Origin: Algoriphagus vanfongensis DSM 17529
GTDB taxonomy: Bacteria > Bacteroidota > Bacteroidia > Cytophagales > Cyclobacteriaceae
DNA length: 64,000 bases
Assembly (NCBI RefSeq): GCF_000429465.1
Contig: NZ_AUBX01000014.1
Location: 124,001-188,000, forward strand
Direction of reading: 5' to 3'
Made by a program: the position numbers and the translations under genes. Position 1 is the first letter of the stretch, and each line of letters begins with the position of its first letter. Below the pieces are notes generated by a model. The model was not told the DNA's origin. It was given only the letters and a program-made list of their open reading frames with translations, and ran no database searches. Positions 17,201 through 23,610 of the stretch are shown here, one piece after another.

Positions 17201-19746
17201 TTTTCAACCATTGGATTATAAATATCCAACAGCTCTAATATGACTGATGGCTGAGGCTCATCATCCTCAATGGTATAAGTCACCTCTTGTGTCCCATCCT
17301 CATCAGCATTGGCCACAGTGGTAATGTCTATATCTACCGTCTCATTTCCTTCATATAGGGCATCTTGGATATTAGTGATAAAAACGCTACCGCTTGTATT
17401 TCCTGGAGCTATGGTAATGGTAGTGCCTGAAACTGAATAATCAACAAATCTTGTTGCAGTACCAGAAAATCCTAGACTTACTAATACGTTTTCGGTAACA
17501 GGTCCAGAAAGTGTCGCTCTTACCTCAGTCGTGGTCGCTACAGACTCACTTCTAGAATCAGGGGTAACAGATAAGGTTACCGTTGGAGGTGTGTAGTCAG
17601 AGCAAAACTGAAGGTTATCCAACGCCATATAGACAAAGCTGCCGCCTATTTCAATTTCTAAGCCATCTACATAGGTATTGGAATTATCAGCCCCACCTTC
17701 TGAAGAGAAATCGATGTAAAAGAAGCCATTATTTGAAGAAAAATCAGTTGGGAAACCTGCAGACTTGGTGATCGTGTAAGATGTTGCTCCATTTCTAATA
17801 CCTCTAATTGTCAAGGCACCATCATTCGTTGGATTTGGACTTGACCCTGATTCCGAGGAAAGGTAGAATGCAATTTGGCTGATTCTAACGGGTTCGCTCA
17901 AATCCATTTCATAGGTTCCAGAACCTGTATTTTCAACATAGACATCAGAACTATTGATTCCATATCCATTCCTTTCATTTACAGACCAGTTTCCTCCCAA
18001 TGTTACATCCACACCATTGGAGGTAAATGCTGTGATACCGTCCAAGAAAGTTTCAAAATTCTCAATATAACAAGCTCCTACCAGATGTAGCTCCCCATTG
18101 ACAAATTCAAAAGGAGGAGTATTATTCAAATCATCAGCTATATCCGTCCCCGCTAAGAGTTTTACCTGAATAGACCCTTCCCCGGTAATACCGGTGACGT
18201 TCAAGGTATACACCGAACCAGACCCACTGATACCAGTGATAGCTCCTGTCGCTGTTCCAGTAAGGACCAATTCAAAATCATCCATGGAAACATTCGAGGC
18301 GTTTTCATCAAAAGTCACCTGAAAATCAACCGAAGATGCTGTAGAAATAGGATTTCCGACTTTTAGAATACTATTGACAGCTGGAGCATCCCCATCTATT
18401 TCCGGTGCTGCTTCGCAGAAATTCATATTGTCAATTGCTAGCTCTGTAAAGCCTCCACTGATTGTAAAAACCAACTCATCCACATTGGTGTCTCTATAGT
18501 TTGCCACACCATCAGTGGCAAAATCAAGGGTAAAGTAGCCGTTGTTGGTAGTAGTAGTCGTAGGAAAGCCTGAGGATTTTGTAATCGTGTATTGATCAAC
18601 ACCACCTTTTTTTCCGGTGATCACAATAGTCCCAGTACCCGTTGGATTATTGCCATTGGTTTGATCTGAAAGAAACAGATCAATGGTCTTCATAGTAAAC
18701 TCTGTCCCACTGGAAAGTGAGAAGGTACCGGCTGTAAAATTATTAGCGATATAGCCATTGGAAGGTCCTGCCCCGAATCCTGCACGCTTTTCTATTTTCA
18801 GACCAGTCCCTAATGTAAAGTTCAATCCGTTTCCGCTGAAAGATGTGGCTTCATCTGTTTCAGTTTCAAAAGTTTCCACAAAACACTCTCCCACATAATG
18901 AAGCTGCCCCAACGTAAACGCTGGAGTTCCCGTGATATCATCATCGTTGGCAATATCTGTCCCAGCTTTTAGGTCAAGCCGAATCGTCCCTTCCCCATCA
19001 ATCCCATTAACGGTGACTGTATATGTATTCCCAGAACCTGAAACTGCACTGACAGTACCAACCGTTCCCGCGGTGGTTACCTGAAAATCATCAGGTGTGA
19101 CATTTTTCGCATTCTTTGAAAAAGTAACTGTATAATCAACAGTGGTGGCGGTGGTTAAAGGGGTACCTACAAGAGCGATGGTGGAAACGACAGGAGGGTC
19201 TCCATCCACGGGAATATAAGATGGCCCAAATGTGAAATTATCAATGTAAACATAGAGGTCAGCTCCCTCTATCCGCACCTCATCGATATCATAAAAGTCA
19301 GGATTCGCCGCAAAATTCTTTACTCCATTAAAATCAACATTTACAGTAGTGCCAACTTGACTCCCATTTTTGTAAGCCTTGACAGTCCCAGATGCAGAGC
19401 ATTCCGGACATCCATTTTGCAACCAAATGCTAAGCAATTGAAAATCGGAACCATCTACTTTAGTGATTTTCCAGCCTGTCACACCTCCACCTATAGTATT
19501 ATTATCGTCTATGGCTTTTGTTCCATTAAAACCATTGTCAGTAGAGCTAACCCAGGCAGTTGAATTTGATCCTGAAAAAATCTGAAACCTTACCCCCGAA
19601 TTATCATAAGTATTTGAACTATTTAAGGACGCTCCTGTCGAACCTGTGATTTCATTAAAAGTCACGGTAGTCTGAGCATACCCATTTCCTAAGCACGCAA
19701 AAAGCAAAACCAATAAATAAAAGTAACAAGAGCGAAAAACGTTCAT
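8290..19746 (-). CDS. Giant secreted multidomain adhesin with T9SS type B sorting domain
   Basis: A 3818-residue surface or secreted protein. A signal peptide (1-25, ending GYAQ) is followed by an N-terminal lectin-like region with two repeats of an Ig-like plus jelly-roll-like unit (about 180-720), Calx-beta domains (DYSVSGTTITIAPGNTSGSV near 790; another near 1500), an SbsA-type Ig domain (GDNATDVSLNSDFVITFNED), and at least three BapA-like Ig domains (TPTITGTAEPNS type, about 1850-2080). Then come an array of 15 MBG/YDG-type repeats (about 2315-3451), four aspartate-rich TSP3-like calcium-binding repeats (3452-3546), and a final domain of about 90 residues. That last domain begins NTFTPNADGVNDSWGVP and ends in a KGRxxP-type signature, as in gliding-motility CTDs (TIGR04131). 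The expected role is adhesion, biofilm formation or gliding, exported by T9SS with the adjacent PorP/SprF protein. The ligand is unknown. Confidence 0.9.
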   Translation of the reverse strand: MNVFRSCYFYLLVLLFACLGNGYAQTTVTFNEITGSTGASLNSSNTYDNSGVRFQIFSGSNSTAWVSSTDNGFNGTKAIDDNNTIGGGVTGWKITKVDGSDFQLLSIWLQNGCPECSASGTVKAYKNGSQVGTTVNVDFNGVKNFAANPDFYDIDEVRIEGADLYVYIDNFTFGPSYIPVDGDPPVVSTIALVGTPLTTATTVDYTVTFSKNAKNVTPDDFQVTTAGTVGTVSAVSGSGNTYTVTVNGIDGEGTIRLDLKAGTDIANDDDITGTPAFTLGQLHYVGECFVETFETETDEATSFSGNGLNFTLGTGLKIEKRAGFGAGPSNGYIANNFTAGTFSLSSGTEFTMKTIDLFLSDQTNGNNPTGTGTIVITGKKGGVDQYTITKSSGFPTTTTTNNGYFTLDFATDGVANYRDTNVDELVFTISGGFTELAIDNMNFCEAAPEIDGDAPAVNSILKVGNPISTASSVDFQVTFDENASNVSMDDFELVLTGTATGAITGISGSGSVYTLNVTGITGEGSIQVKLLAGTDIADDLNNTPPFEFVNGELHLVGACYIENFETFLDGITAFTSNGVDVTLGGNWSVNERNGYGINSSDVYVENTGSGTYEMDLSEPVRISQIAFYLSSESGSSPNPTNDGALTIRGIRNGATSYTITKSAGFPTDFSSNNGFFYIDFSSEGGADNSNTYVDGLEIEIGGSFVYMALDNLQFCSDYTPPTVTLSVTPDSRSESVATTTEVRATLSGPVTENVLVSLGFSGTATRFVDYSVSGTTITIAPGNTSGSVFITNIQDALYEGNETVDIDITTVANADEDGTQEVTYTIEDDEPQPSVILELLDIYNPMVENGGQAFVRAKIGAVAGVRVEVPLSFSGTATGGGTDYAITGTNIIISPGETMDSIRVTSLFDGIEEGDETVIIDMLTPTNAVEIGTQQVTLTITDEDASAPTGYAVAIDQDPITPTNSSNVSFSFTDAEIGTTYNYLFTSSAGGTVVSGSGTISSTNQTISTLDLSGMADGTITLSVDLTDSFNNTGATVNDTAEKLASNPPFLTGLPTDISVVEGVASNIDLSGTTFGDLDAASDDVLEISYLVSGGALAFNSVAGITISQPIPGTWKTSGTISNLNSYLSDPASIKFTSSAGVVGDDAGSIALTGSDGTVGASFGSINIDVREIPSVTSVSVPANGIYSASMNLDFVVNYSEAVTVSGTPSFELTVGSTVYEAEYVSGSGTSALLFRYTVQLGDLDPNGISVGSIISLNGGSIQNSFGIDAELNLNSVESTTAVLVDAVAPLVFAIDRLTPLSGITNADVVTFRVIFSEEAFAVNSGDFSVTGPTGASIGVSGSGAVYDITVSGGNLAILNGVVDLNFAGGQNITDLAGNALVNTVPTGANNNEYTLDNTAPTVTALSPGDNATDVSLNSDFVITFNEDVVANSGNLTVHRVSDDGVVRNFDVTNGALVSIAGGVVTFTNTSDLNVGTEYYVILDNGAFQDEAGNAFGGIVNPSAWNFTTSVQTQLSVNDPTVTEGNSGTTQLIFLVSLSQPAPAGGATVDYATSNGTATAGSDYIAASGTLSFSVGESSKTINISITGDEVVELDETFTLTLSNPTGTNVSLGDFDGIGTIQNDDTAAVTISDVSGNEDDGVITLTATLDKAVQDGFTVDVSTSDGTATVADNDYTAVIGQTLTFVGTAGETQTFTVTPTLDLVIESDETVSVSQSNLAGTSLTVDISDGATVTILNDDSAPSGYTVAWDDLLINAIEAPNTSFTVSGAEVGATIFYSISSAGDGNTSNVLGSTAVVDPNQVVTADVRTLVDGALTVEVYLQDAGGNNGVSTSDNSAVLDQTAPLAPSAPDLAPSSDTGLSSSDNITADNTPTITGTAEPNSIVTLYRDNITVLGSTTVDGAGNWTFTSPVIPDGVYVISTDATDEAGNTSPKSAGVSITFDTTSPVTPSIPDLEASSDTGASDSDNISSNSTPTFIGTAEAGSMVKLYSGANLIGTSTATGGNWAIVSSTLAEGTHQITATATDVAGNISVPSSALQIEIDTQAPAAPSVPDLTPGSDSGISDSDNITNDLMPTFTGVALASSKVQIISDVDGALGETTADGSGDWTFTPVSSMTSGLHSITVTQTDLAGNESPSSPALSVVLDNSAPSAVIRDNYIIVLDSDGNSTLAPSEVVLSLVDDYSAVGDIVVELSRDTFDCSLVGTGSLTTYVTDQAGNTNSYPSTILVQDNTPPTILAKSAITLNVDAFGTVTLTPAMIDKGSTDACGIQSQVLSQTLFDRTDEGVNNITYTVTDVNGNPSQVNVAVTIVVVPKVLNVTVDAGQSKVYGSADPVFTYTATGFEAGDDETILIGALARATGEDVGTYAVSQGTLDAGPNYSINFFSTDFEIMPANLAITADAGQSKIYGSLDPVLTYQAAGFKNGDNESVLTGALSRAAGENVGAYAINLGTLDAGANYTINFTGATFAITPATVTGITFDDASFVFDGTAKSLAITGTLPTGTSVSYSNNSRTDVGTQEVTATISGSNYTTLVLTADLTITPATVTGITFDDASFVFDGTAKSLAITGTLPTGTSVNYSNNTRTDVGTQEVTATITGSNFTTLVLTADLTITPATVTGITFDDASFVFDGTTKSLAITGTLPTGTSVSYSNNSRTDVGTQEVTATIAGSNFTTLILTADLTITPATLSITADAGQSKIYGEADPAFTYTASGFGVGDDESILTGALARATGENVGMYAINIGTLDAGANYTISYTGADFNITPATLTIIADSGQTKVYGSTDPVFTYEVTGYQNGDTETILTGALARAAGENVGMYAINRGTLDAGANYTISYTGADFEISPATLTIIADAGQSKVYGSADPVFTYDVTGYKNGDTESILTGTLARVAGEDVDMYAINLGTLDAGANYTISYTGADFEITPATLTIIADSGQTKVYGSTDPVFTYEVIGYQNGDTESILTGALARAAGEDVDMYAINLGTLDAGANYTINFTSADFAITPRTLSITANSNQAKVYGSVDPILSYSASNFGNGDNASILTGALSRVAGEDVGMYAITIGTLDAGANYILNFTSADFEIAEKVLDVTADGGQSKVFGTADPTLSYQVIGFENGDDTSILTGALARAAGENVGSYPISLGTLDAGANYAINYTGASFTITKATITGITFDDASFVYDGTAKSLAITGTLPAGTSVSYANNSRTDVGTQEVTATISGSNFMNLELTADLTITPATITGITLDDASFVFDGTSKSLAITGTLPAGTSVSYANNSRTDVGTQEVTATITGSNFTTLELKADLTITPASVQEITLKDQIFEYDGLAKFLSILGNLPEGVSVSFANNGQTVAGVYEVVATLTGANFEELILKANLTITSKEIQVMADSGQGKTQGESDPVLTYSYSGLADGDGMEVFSGVLSRAAGEAVGSYAITQGTLSAGANYTIDFTGADFQISEKPDNDSDGDGVPDQEEEQDGTDPTDPYDFKDTDGDGVPDYVEEQEGTDSEDPTDYQDTDEDQVPDYVEEQQGTDPDNPDDAQDSDEDGVPDYLQERSITELITQSMQVAWNTPEASLNLPAEAVALTGKSAMVNVPVSWNLTGYDPLQSGTASYEGTISAISGLFNTYGLKAELTIEVLAKPAPTDVTLSESEFIGDPDATFQTIGTFTVIDATDDQHTLSLPEGQGDNELFEVIDDILYWSSEDERAGETQFEVVLQVEDRGGNVISKTFQITRLRTPLDELELTNTFTPNADGVNDSWGVPALRYYQGVRIQVFDRGGQRLFYTEDADVRWDGRSEGREMPVGAYYWVIEVGETGEVRRGILNLLRQ
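9109..9393 (-). repeat. TSP3-like aspartate-rich calcium-binding repeats inside the giant adhesin
   Basis: Four units of about 24 residues of the form DxDxDGVPDxxEExxGTDPxDP. They resemble thrombospondin type 3 repeats, where alternating aspartates bind calcium and stiffen the stalk. In T9SS proteins such segments commonly sit between the repeat stalk and the sorting domain. Confidence 0.85.
9394..12804 (-). repeat. Array of nine MBG-type and six YDG-like repeats in the giant adhesin
   Basis: On the minus strand, in reading order: two 79-residue units (12804-12331), three 71-residue units (12330-11692), six 79-residue units (11691-10270), three 71-residue units (10269-9631) and one 79-residue unit (9630-9394). 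The 79-residue type has the core ADAGQSKVYGSADPVFTY and GTLDAGANYTISYTGADF; the 71-residue type has GITFDDASFVFDGTAKSLAI. The first three 71-residue units differ at only a few positions. The sum of unit lengths equals the array length, so no gaps or frameshifts are present. Near-identical units can recombine, so copy number may vary between strains and be hard to assemble. Confidence 0.9.
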
Positions 19747-19773
19747 GATGTGGGGGTGTTTTGTTTAAAAATC

Positions 19774-19805
19774 AAAACCCTAGAGCACTTCTACGCTAGG
19801 GTTTT
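19774..19805 (-). terminator. Stem-loop between tail-collar gene and giant adhesin
   Basis: AAAACCCTAG and CTAGGGTTTT form a perfect 10-bp stem with a 12-base loop, followed on the minus strand by TTTTGATTTTT. It begins three bases after the collar gene and ends about 28 bases before the giant gene start, so partial read-through could set the ratio of the two products. Confidence 0.6.
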
Positions 19806-19807
19806 AT

Positions 19808-20356
19808 TTAATTTCTAGAAGGAAAAATTCCAACCAAGGCAATGCAATAGTTCAATGAAAGTGAAGGCTGCATGTTATTGTGAGGCAAACTACCTCCTGC
19901 TTGCCCTATGCTAAACTGATTCATGGATACATTGGCAGAAGAATTGGCAAAGGAATTACCTTCTACCGGACCAGCACCTCTCTCAATAGTGGCATTATTG
20001 ACTGCCAATACATTTTGTGTAGGGATATTGCTTGTCCCATTTCCATTGACTCCTGATAGTCCATGAGTGTGATTGGGAAGTTCAGCCTGCGTCAGAGTGA
20101 CATTTTCAACACCTAGTTTTTGTCCTAGTGTGTAATTTGACAATCCAGGCCCATTTCCCATTCCCACCACAACCCGGCTTCGAAGATCTGGTAAGCCAAA
20201 AGTCGTCCTCCCATCTCCTCCATATACGGTTCCCAATAATGAAAACAAGGCTGTATTTTGTGAAATAGGAAGTAATTGACCTTGACACATAGCCCATCCT
20301 CTTGGCGCAAAATTGCACCCAAAGAGCTCTATTTGACCTATAAATGGTGTATCCAT
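19808..20356 (-). CDS. Phage tail collar domain protein (paralogue B)
   Basis: A 182-residue protein of the phage Tail_Collar (PF07484) / microcystin-dependent-protein (MdpB) type. The N-terminus IGQIELFGCNFAPRGWAMCQ, then GQLLPISQNTALFSLLGTVY and GGDGRTTFGLPDLRSR are the classical collar segment; ELPNHTHG is the usual metal-binding-like HxH motif, and the chain ends LNYCIALVGIFPSRN. No signal peptide is present. It is a close paralogue of the next gene upstream, 27 bases away. Proteins of this kind often occur as two or three tandem copies in Bacteroidota outside prophages. Their function is not established. No other phage genes are nearby. Confidence 0.88.
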   Translation of the reverse strand: MDTPFIGQIELFGCNFAPRGWAMCQGQLLPISQNTALFSLLGTVYGGDGRTTFGLPDLRSRVVVGMGNGPGLSNYTLGQKLGVENVTLTQAELPNHTHGLSGVNGNGTSNIPTQNVLAVNNATIERGAGPVEGNSFANSSANVSMNQFSIGQAGGSLPHNNMQPSLSLNYCIALVGIFPSRN

Positions 20357-20383
20357 CGCTTTAAGTAGTTTAAATGAAAAAGA

Positions 20384-20926
20384 TTAATTACGAGAAGGAA
20401 AAATTCCCTGCAATGCGATAATGTAGTTCATGGCGATAGAGGGCTGCATATTTGTATGAGCCTGACTCCCGCCCGTAGATCCTATGCTTGCACCAAGAGA
20501 CGCATTCGGACTTTCATTGCTATAAATATTGACTGGCAAGGGATTAGCTCCCCTTTCCACAAGCATATTTGCAGCAGCAAGCACATTATTTGTCGGAGAG
20601 TTGCTATTTCCAGCACTGCTACTTGCCAGAAGACCGTGAGTATGCGAGGGAATTTCTTGAGTAGTTAATGTAACGTTCTCAACTCCTAATTTTTGCCCCT
20701 GAGGGCGGTTACTCAACCCAAACCCTTGGTTCATACCAATGGCACATCTACCTCTCAAATCAGGCAATGCAAAAGTGGTACGACCATCTCCTCCATATAT
20801 TGTTCCTAATAAAGAAAATAAGGCTGAGTATTGTGAAATCGGAAGAAGCTGACCTTGACACATCGCCCAGCCGCGTGGAGCAAAATTGAAGCCCACCATC
20901 ATAATCTGTCCTAAAAAAGGTTCCAT
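20384..20926 (-). CDS. Phage tail collar domain protein (paralogue A)
   Basis: A 180-residue Tail_Collar/MdpB-type protein. It shares with its neighbour the segments FNFAPRGWAMCQGQLLPISQ, LFSLLGTIYGGDGRTTFALP, QKLGVENVTLT, PSHTHGL and the ending MNYIIALQGIFPSRN, while the loop region differs. The start at 20926 (MEPFLGQIMM) matches the paralogue's MDTPFIGQIEL, so the ATG at 20977 is rejected. It is the first gene of a collar pair likely transcribed together with paralogue B and ended by the stem-loop at 19774. It could act as a surface fibre or scaffold element; that is inference from the fold. Confidence 0.88.
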   Translation of the reverse strand: MEPFLGQIMMVGFNFAPRGWAMCQGQLLPISQYSALFSLLGTIYGGDGRTTFALPDLRGRCAIGMNQGFGLSNRPQGQKLGVENVTLTTQEIPSHTHGLLASSSAGNSNSPTNNVLAAANMLVERGANPLPVNIYSNESPNASLGASIGSTGGSQAHTNMQPSIAMNYIIALQGIFPSRN

Positions 20927-21026
20927 AGTAAAAACAGTTTTGTTAAAATATATACTAGTAAAGCTCGAAATTCTCAAAAACTAAATCCATACGTGCCACC
21001 ACGTATTTTAGTGCTTTATGTCCTTT

Positions 21027-21788
21027 CTAAACCTTGTGGTAGTCACAAAAAAAGCCTCGCTCAAAAAGCATAAAATCCAGCTCATTAGGCTCCAATCCCT
21101 CCAATTGCAAGAATACTCCCTCCCCTTTTTCATTAGACAGGGAGAAAAGTTTACTTGGCTTGTCATCTCTTTGTGTCGCCAAAAACATGGTAATATCCGC
21201 ACTGCTTTGTGCCAAAGTCTGGAGATCCAGACCCGGATGGAATCGCTTGGGACACTCGGTAAGGCAGAATACTACCTCACATTTTTTTTCGGATTTCAAA
21301 AAACCAGCCCATTCATTCATTTGGGAAATCGTGTCTGAAACCCTCTGTCCAGGCTCACCAAAGCCAACTCCCAGCACACCACATCTTACACCTGCTACTT
21401 CCAGAATTTTAAACTTGGGCACCTTCTCAAATGCCACAGATTTATAAGTGGTATTAATCCCAACTGTCACCTTGTCAAAGGTCGCTATCTCTTCTCCAGC
21501 AAGAAAGTCACTTCCTAGCAGCATTGCATCCGGCCTAATTGACTCAGCCATAAAATCATGCTTTGCTGGTACATGAGTAAGAAAACTAAGTCCTTTTCCG
21601 CTCATTTTACTTTCATAGCCTAGACCAGAATTGCTTGCTTTATCATGACCACCTACTTTCCATTGGCAAACACTCAAAAGTTTTGAGGCATTAGCCTCAT
21701 TGGCCAATATAGAATCAAAAGGGGTGAAGAAATATGCTCCAGATATAAGGGACAATTCCTTGAAAAATTTTCTACGGTAAAAATTCAT
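21027..21788 (-). CDS. Tat-exported protein, degenerate phosphoesterase-like (uncertain)
   Basis: A 253-residue protein with a twin-arginine-like N-terminus (YRRKFFKELSLISGAYFF), so probably exported folded. The rest weakly recalls the N-terminal domain of UshA-type 5'-nucleotidase metallophosphoesterases in its order of elements: MLLGSDFLAGEE, TFDKVTVGINTTYKS, FKILEVAGVRCGVLGVGFGE and CEVVFCLTECPKRF. The metal ligands expected there (DxH, GDxxD, GNHE, GHxH) are not present. If related, it has lost catalysis. It lies 100 bases upstream of the collar pair on the same strand and may belong to the same unit. The family assignment is a guess; export is more secure. Confidence 0.55.
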   Translation of the reverse strand: MNFYRRKFFKELSLISGAYFFTPFDSILANEANASKLLSVCQWKVGGHDKASNSGLGYESKMSGKGLSFLTHVPAKHDFMAESIRPDAMLLGSDFLAGEEIATFDKVTVGINTTYKSVAFEKVPKFKILEVAGVRCGVLGVGFGEPGQRVSDTISQMNEWAGFLKSEKKCEVVFCLTECPKRFHPGLDLQTLAQSSADITMFLATQRDDKPSKLFSLSNEKGEGVFLQLEGLEPNELDFMLFERGFFCDYHKV

Positions 21789-22123
21789 AACATAAAAATA
21801 AAGTATGGGCTACAGTCAAAAGTCAGGAAAAAACAGCCAATACGCAAGAAACTAGAAGAAAAACTAACTATCCGCCCTTCACTTACTGACCTCAAAATGA
21901 GCATTTTCACATCAACGAAGCAGCTTAAAAACAATCAATTACACATTTCAAATCCACTAAAAAGTAATTCATTTTAAAAAAATGAATGCTTTGACTTATA
22001 ACAAATTTTCCTTTCACAATTCTGCCAGATTCATCCACCCAAGCCACTAGACATACTTACCGTTTTGCAGAAAAAAACACAACCCTTCCAATTCTTTCCG
22101 TACTTTGAAAAAAATTTTTGACT
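21789..22123. other. Divergent intergenic region, 335 bases
   Basis: An A+T-rich gap between the Tat protein and the metallopeptidase-like gene. Only an imperfect promoter-like TACTTTGA near 22101-22108 was seen before the plus-strand gene. No ORF, RNA fold or repeat stands out. Confidence 0.6.
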
Positions 22124-22597
22124 ATGAAAGATACTTCTTTGACTTCTTCAATCTTAGCTTTTTTGGATCAAATCGGAATTCCTAACCAACCAAAGATTTT
22201 AGATGAAACTTGCATTTTACCTGGCGTTTTGATTGACAAAGGCATACTTTATTATGATCTCAGTAGACTGGAAAATCCCGGAGATCTTATTCATGAAGCT
22301 GGACATATCGCACTGATGACACAGGACGAAAGAAATAAAATCGTTGGCAATGTAAAAGAATACAGAAGTCCTGCTGAAGATGATGAGTTGGGGGTATTGG
22401 CCTGGTCCTATGCAGCAAGTAAGTACTTGGACCTGAAGCCTGAAGTGATCTTCCATGAAAATGGCTATCACGGCCAGTCCTCACAGTTGGTACATGGATA
22501 TGCTACAGGTCAAAATCTAGGTCTTCCTTTGCTAGTTTGGATGAACCTCTGTGACTACGAAACCTATCCGGCTATGAAAAAGTGGGTTCGAGAATAA
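22124..22597 (+). CDS. Small HExxH-type putative metallopeptidase
   Basis: A 157-residue protein without signal peptide. It contains LIHEAGHIALMTQDER near residues 63-78: HEAGH is an HExxH zinc-binding motif in a helix, as in gluzincin or IrrE-like peptidases. A possible third ligand is the E in EDDELGVLAWSYAA about 30 residues later. The C-terminal half is rich in aromatic residues (HENGYHGQSSQLVHGY). The start is ATG 22124 (MKDTSLTSS); a TTG six bases earlier is less likely. It is convergent with the beta-hydroxylase gene, six bases apart. No named family is recognised, so substrate and role are unknown. Confidence 0.75.
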   Translation: MKDTSLTSSILAFLDQIGIPNQPKILDETCILPGVLIDKGILYYDLSRLENPGDLIHEAGHIALMTQDERNKIVGNVKEYRSPAEDDELGVLAWSYAASKYLDLKPEVIFHENGYHGQSSQLVHGYATGQNLGLPLLVWMNLCDYETYPAMKKWVRE

Positions 22598-22603
22598 ACC
22601 AAT

Positions 22604-23176
22604 TCAGTTGTTTGACTCGCAAATTAACTTTTGCAACCAATCATTCAACCCTAGATCCATCACAAGGTGAATTCTCGGACTTGAGCTCTGATTGACTACT
22701 CGATGAGGCTCCGAAAGTTTCAAATACCAGCACTCTCCCGGCTGCATCAAAACCCGCTCCTGATTGAGATAAAAAAAGACCTGATCATTCGTCAAAATTG
22801 GAATATGAAGCCTTACTTCCTCTAGGTCTAAATCATAGTCCCGATGCTCTTTGATCTCGGACTCTGGTCCCAGTCTCATGAGACGAATGGAAAATTTCGG
22901 GCAATGAAATTGATCCAAAACCCACTGAAAATAGGGGGTTTTCTCTATGAATCTAGTGAGCACAAAATCCTTGTCTCCAGGCACAGCAGATGCCATCAAA
23001 ATGGGGTGCTCCCTCCCCCTTTGTGCAGTCAGCGGCAAGACAGACCAATCTCCCTGGTAATTTTGCTTCACAAAATGAGTGACCCACTCTGCCTCCTCCA
23101 GCAAACTCCAATCTTGAATAAGCTTCTCTTGATCAAATCGAATCGGAAGCTGAACTTTCATAGGCAATTCTAACAT
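22604..23176 (-). CDS. Aspartyl/asparaginyl beta-hydroxylase-like dioxygenase
   Basis: A 190-residue cytoplasmic protein of the Asp/Asn beta-hydroxylase cupin family (PF05118), which uses Fe(II) and 2-oxoglutarate. The iron-binding histidines are in EIKEHRDYDLDLEEVRLHIP (HxD) and SEPHRVVNQS, with the 2-oxoglutarate-binding arginine in SSPRIHLVMDLGLN. The fold order (double-stranded beta helix with RLMRLGPESEI before the HxD) matches the family. The ATG at 23176 is used; another at 23161 (MKVQLPIRF) is equally possible. It is a monocistronic-looking gene. The substrate, protein or small molecule, cannot be told. Confidence 0.85.
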   Translation of the reverse strand: MLELPMKVQLPIRFDQEKLIQDWSLLEEAEWVTHFVKQNYQGDWSVLPLTAQRGREHPILMASAVPGDKDFVLTRFIEKTPYFQWVLDQFHCPKFSIRLMRLGPESEIKEHRDYDLDLEEVRLHIPILTNDQVFFYLNQERVLMQPGECWYLKLSEPHRVVNQSSSPRIHLVMDLGLNDWLQKLICESNN

Positions 23177-23328
23177 AACATTTCCCTTTGTTTACTTTTA
23201 TCGCCCATTTGCGAACGATTTTGATCGAAATTTATGCCTTCTCAAAGCTTGACAAGCCTTTTTTAATCTCTAGAGGCTGATTTGACATGGCATAGTCTTC
23301 GACTATTTTTTTTAAAAAACTTCTGATT

Positions 23329-23610
23329 ATGAGCTACATCGCTATCCCCATCCCGCAAGAACCCGGAAGACAGGACATCCAAATCGATGTCACCGTAAAC
23401 AATCAAAAGCAATCTCTTCACTATAAGGTAGAACTCTTCTACTGGGACGAATGCAAAAATCCTCAAGGACATCGGGCAGATTGTATTTCTGAACTTTTGG
23501 CGAAGCATGATCCTGCCTGGACCGTCTACTATATCGGTGCACCGACAGATGACTTTGTACCGATTACATTCGTCCAAAAGCAGGAAAGACCTACCCTCCG
23601 CTCCCTTTAA
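23329..23610 (+). CDS. Small conserved-looking hypothetical protein
   Basis: A 93-residue protein with balanced composition: MSYIAIPIPQEPGRQDIQID at the start and AWTVYYIGAPTDDFVPITFV near the end. Alternating hydrophobic residues suggest a mainly beta fold. There is no signal peptide or membrane segment, and two cysteines (DECKN, ADCISE) are separated by 10 residues. Its last 20 bases overlap the 3' end of the convergent gene at 23591. The family is not recognised. Codon use looks normal, so it is taken as a real gene. Confidence 0.6.
   Translation: MSYIAIPIPQEPGRQDIQIDVTVNNQKQSLHYKVELFYWDECKNPQGHRADCISELLAKHDPAWTVYYIGAPTDDFVPITFVQKQERPTLRSL

Noticed and set aside
19808-20926. Collar genes as sign of a prophage
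   Set aside because: No capsid, tail tube, terminase, integrase or lysis gene is nearby. Such collar proteins are common outside phages in Bacteroidota.
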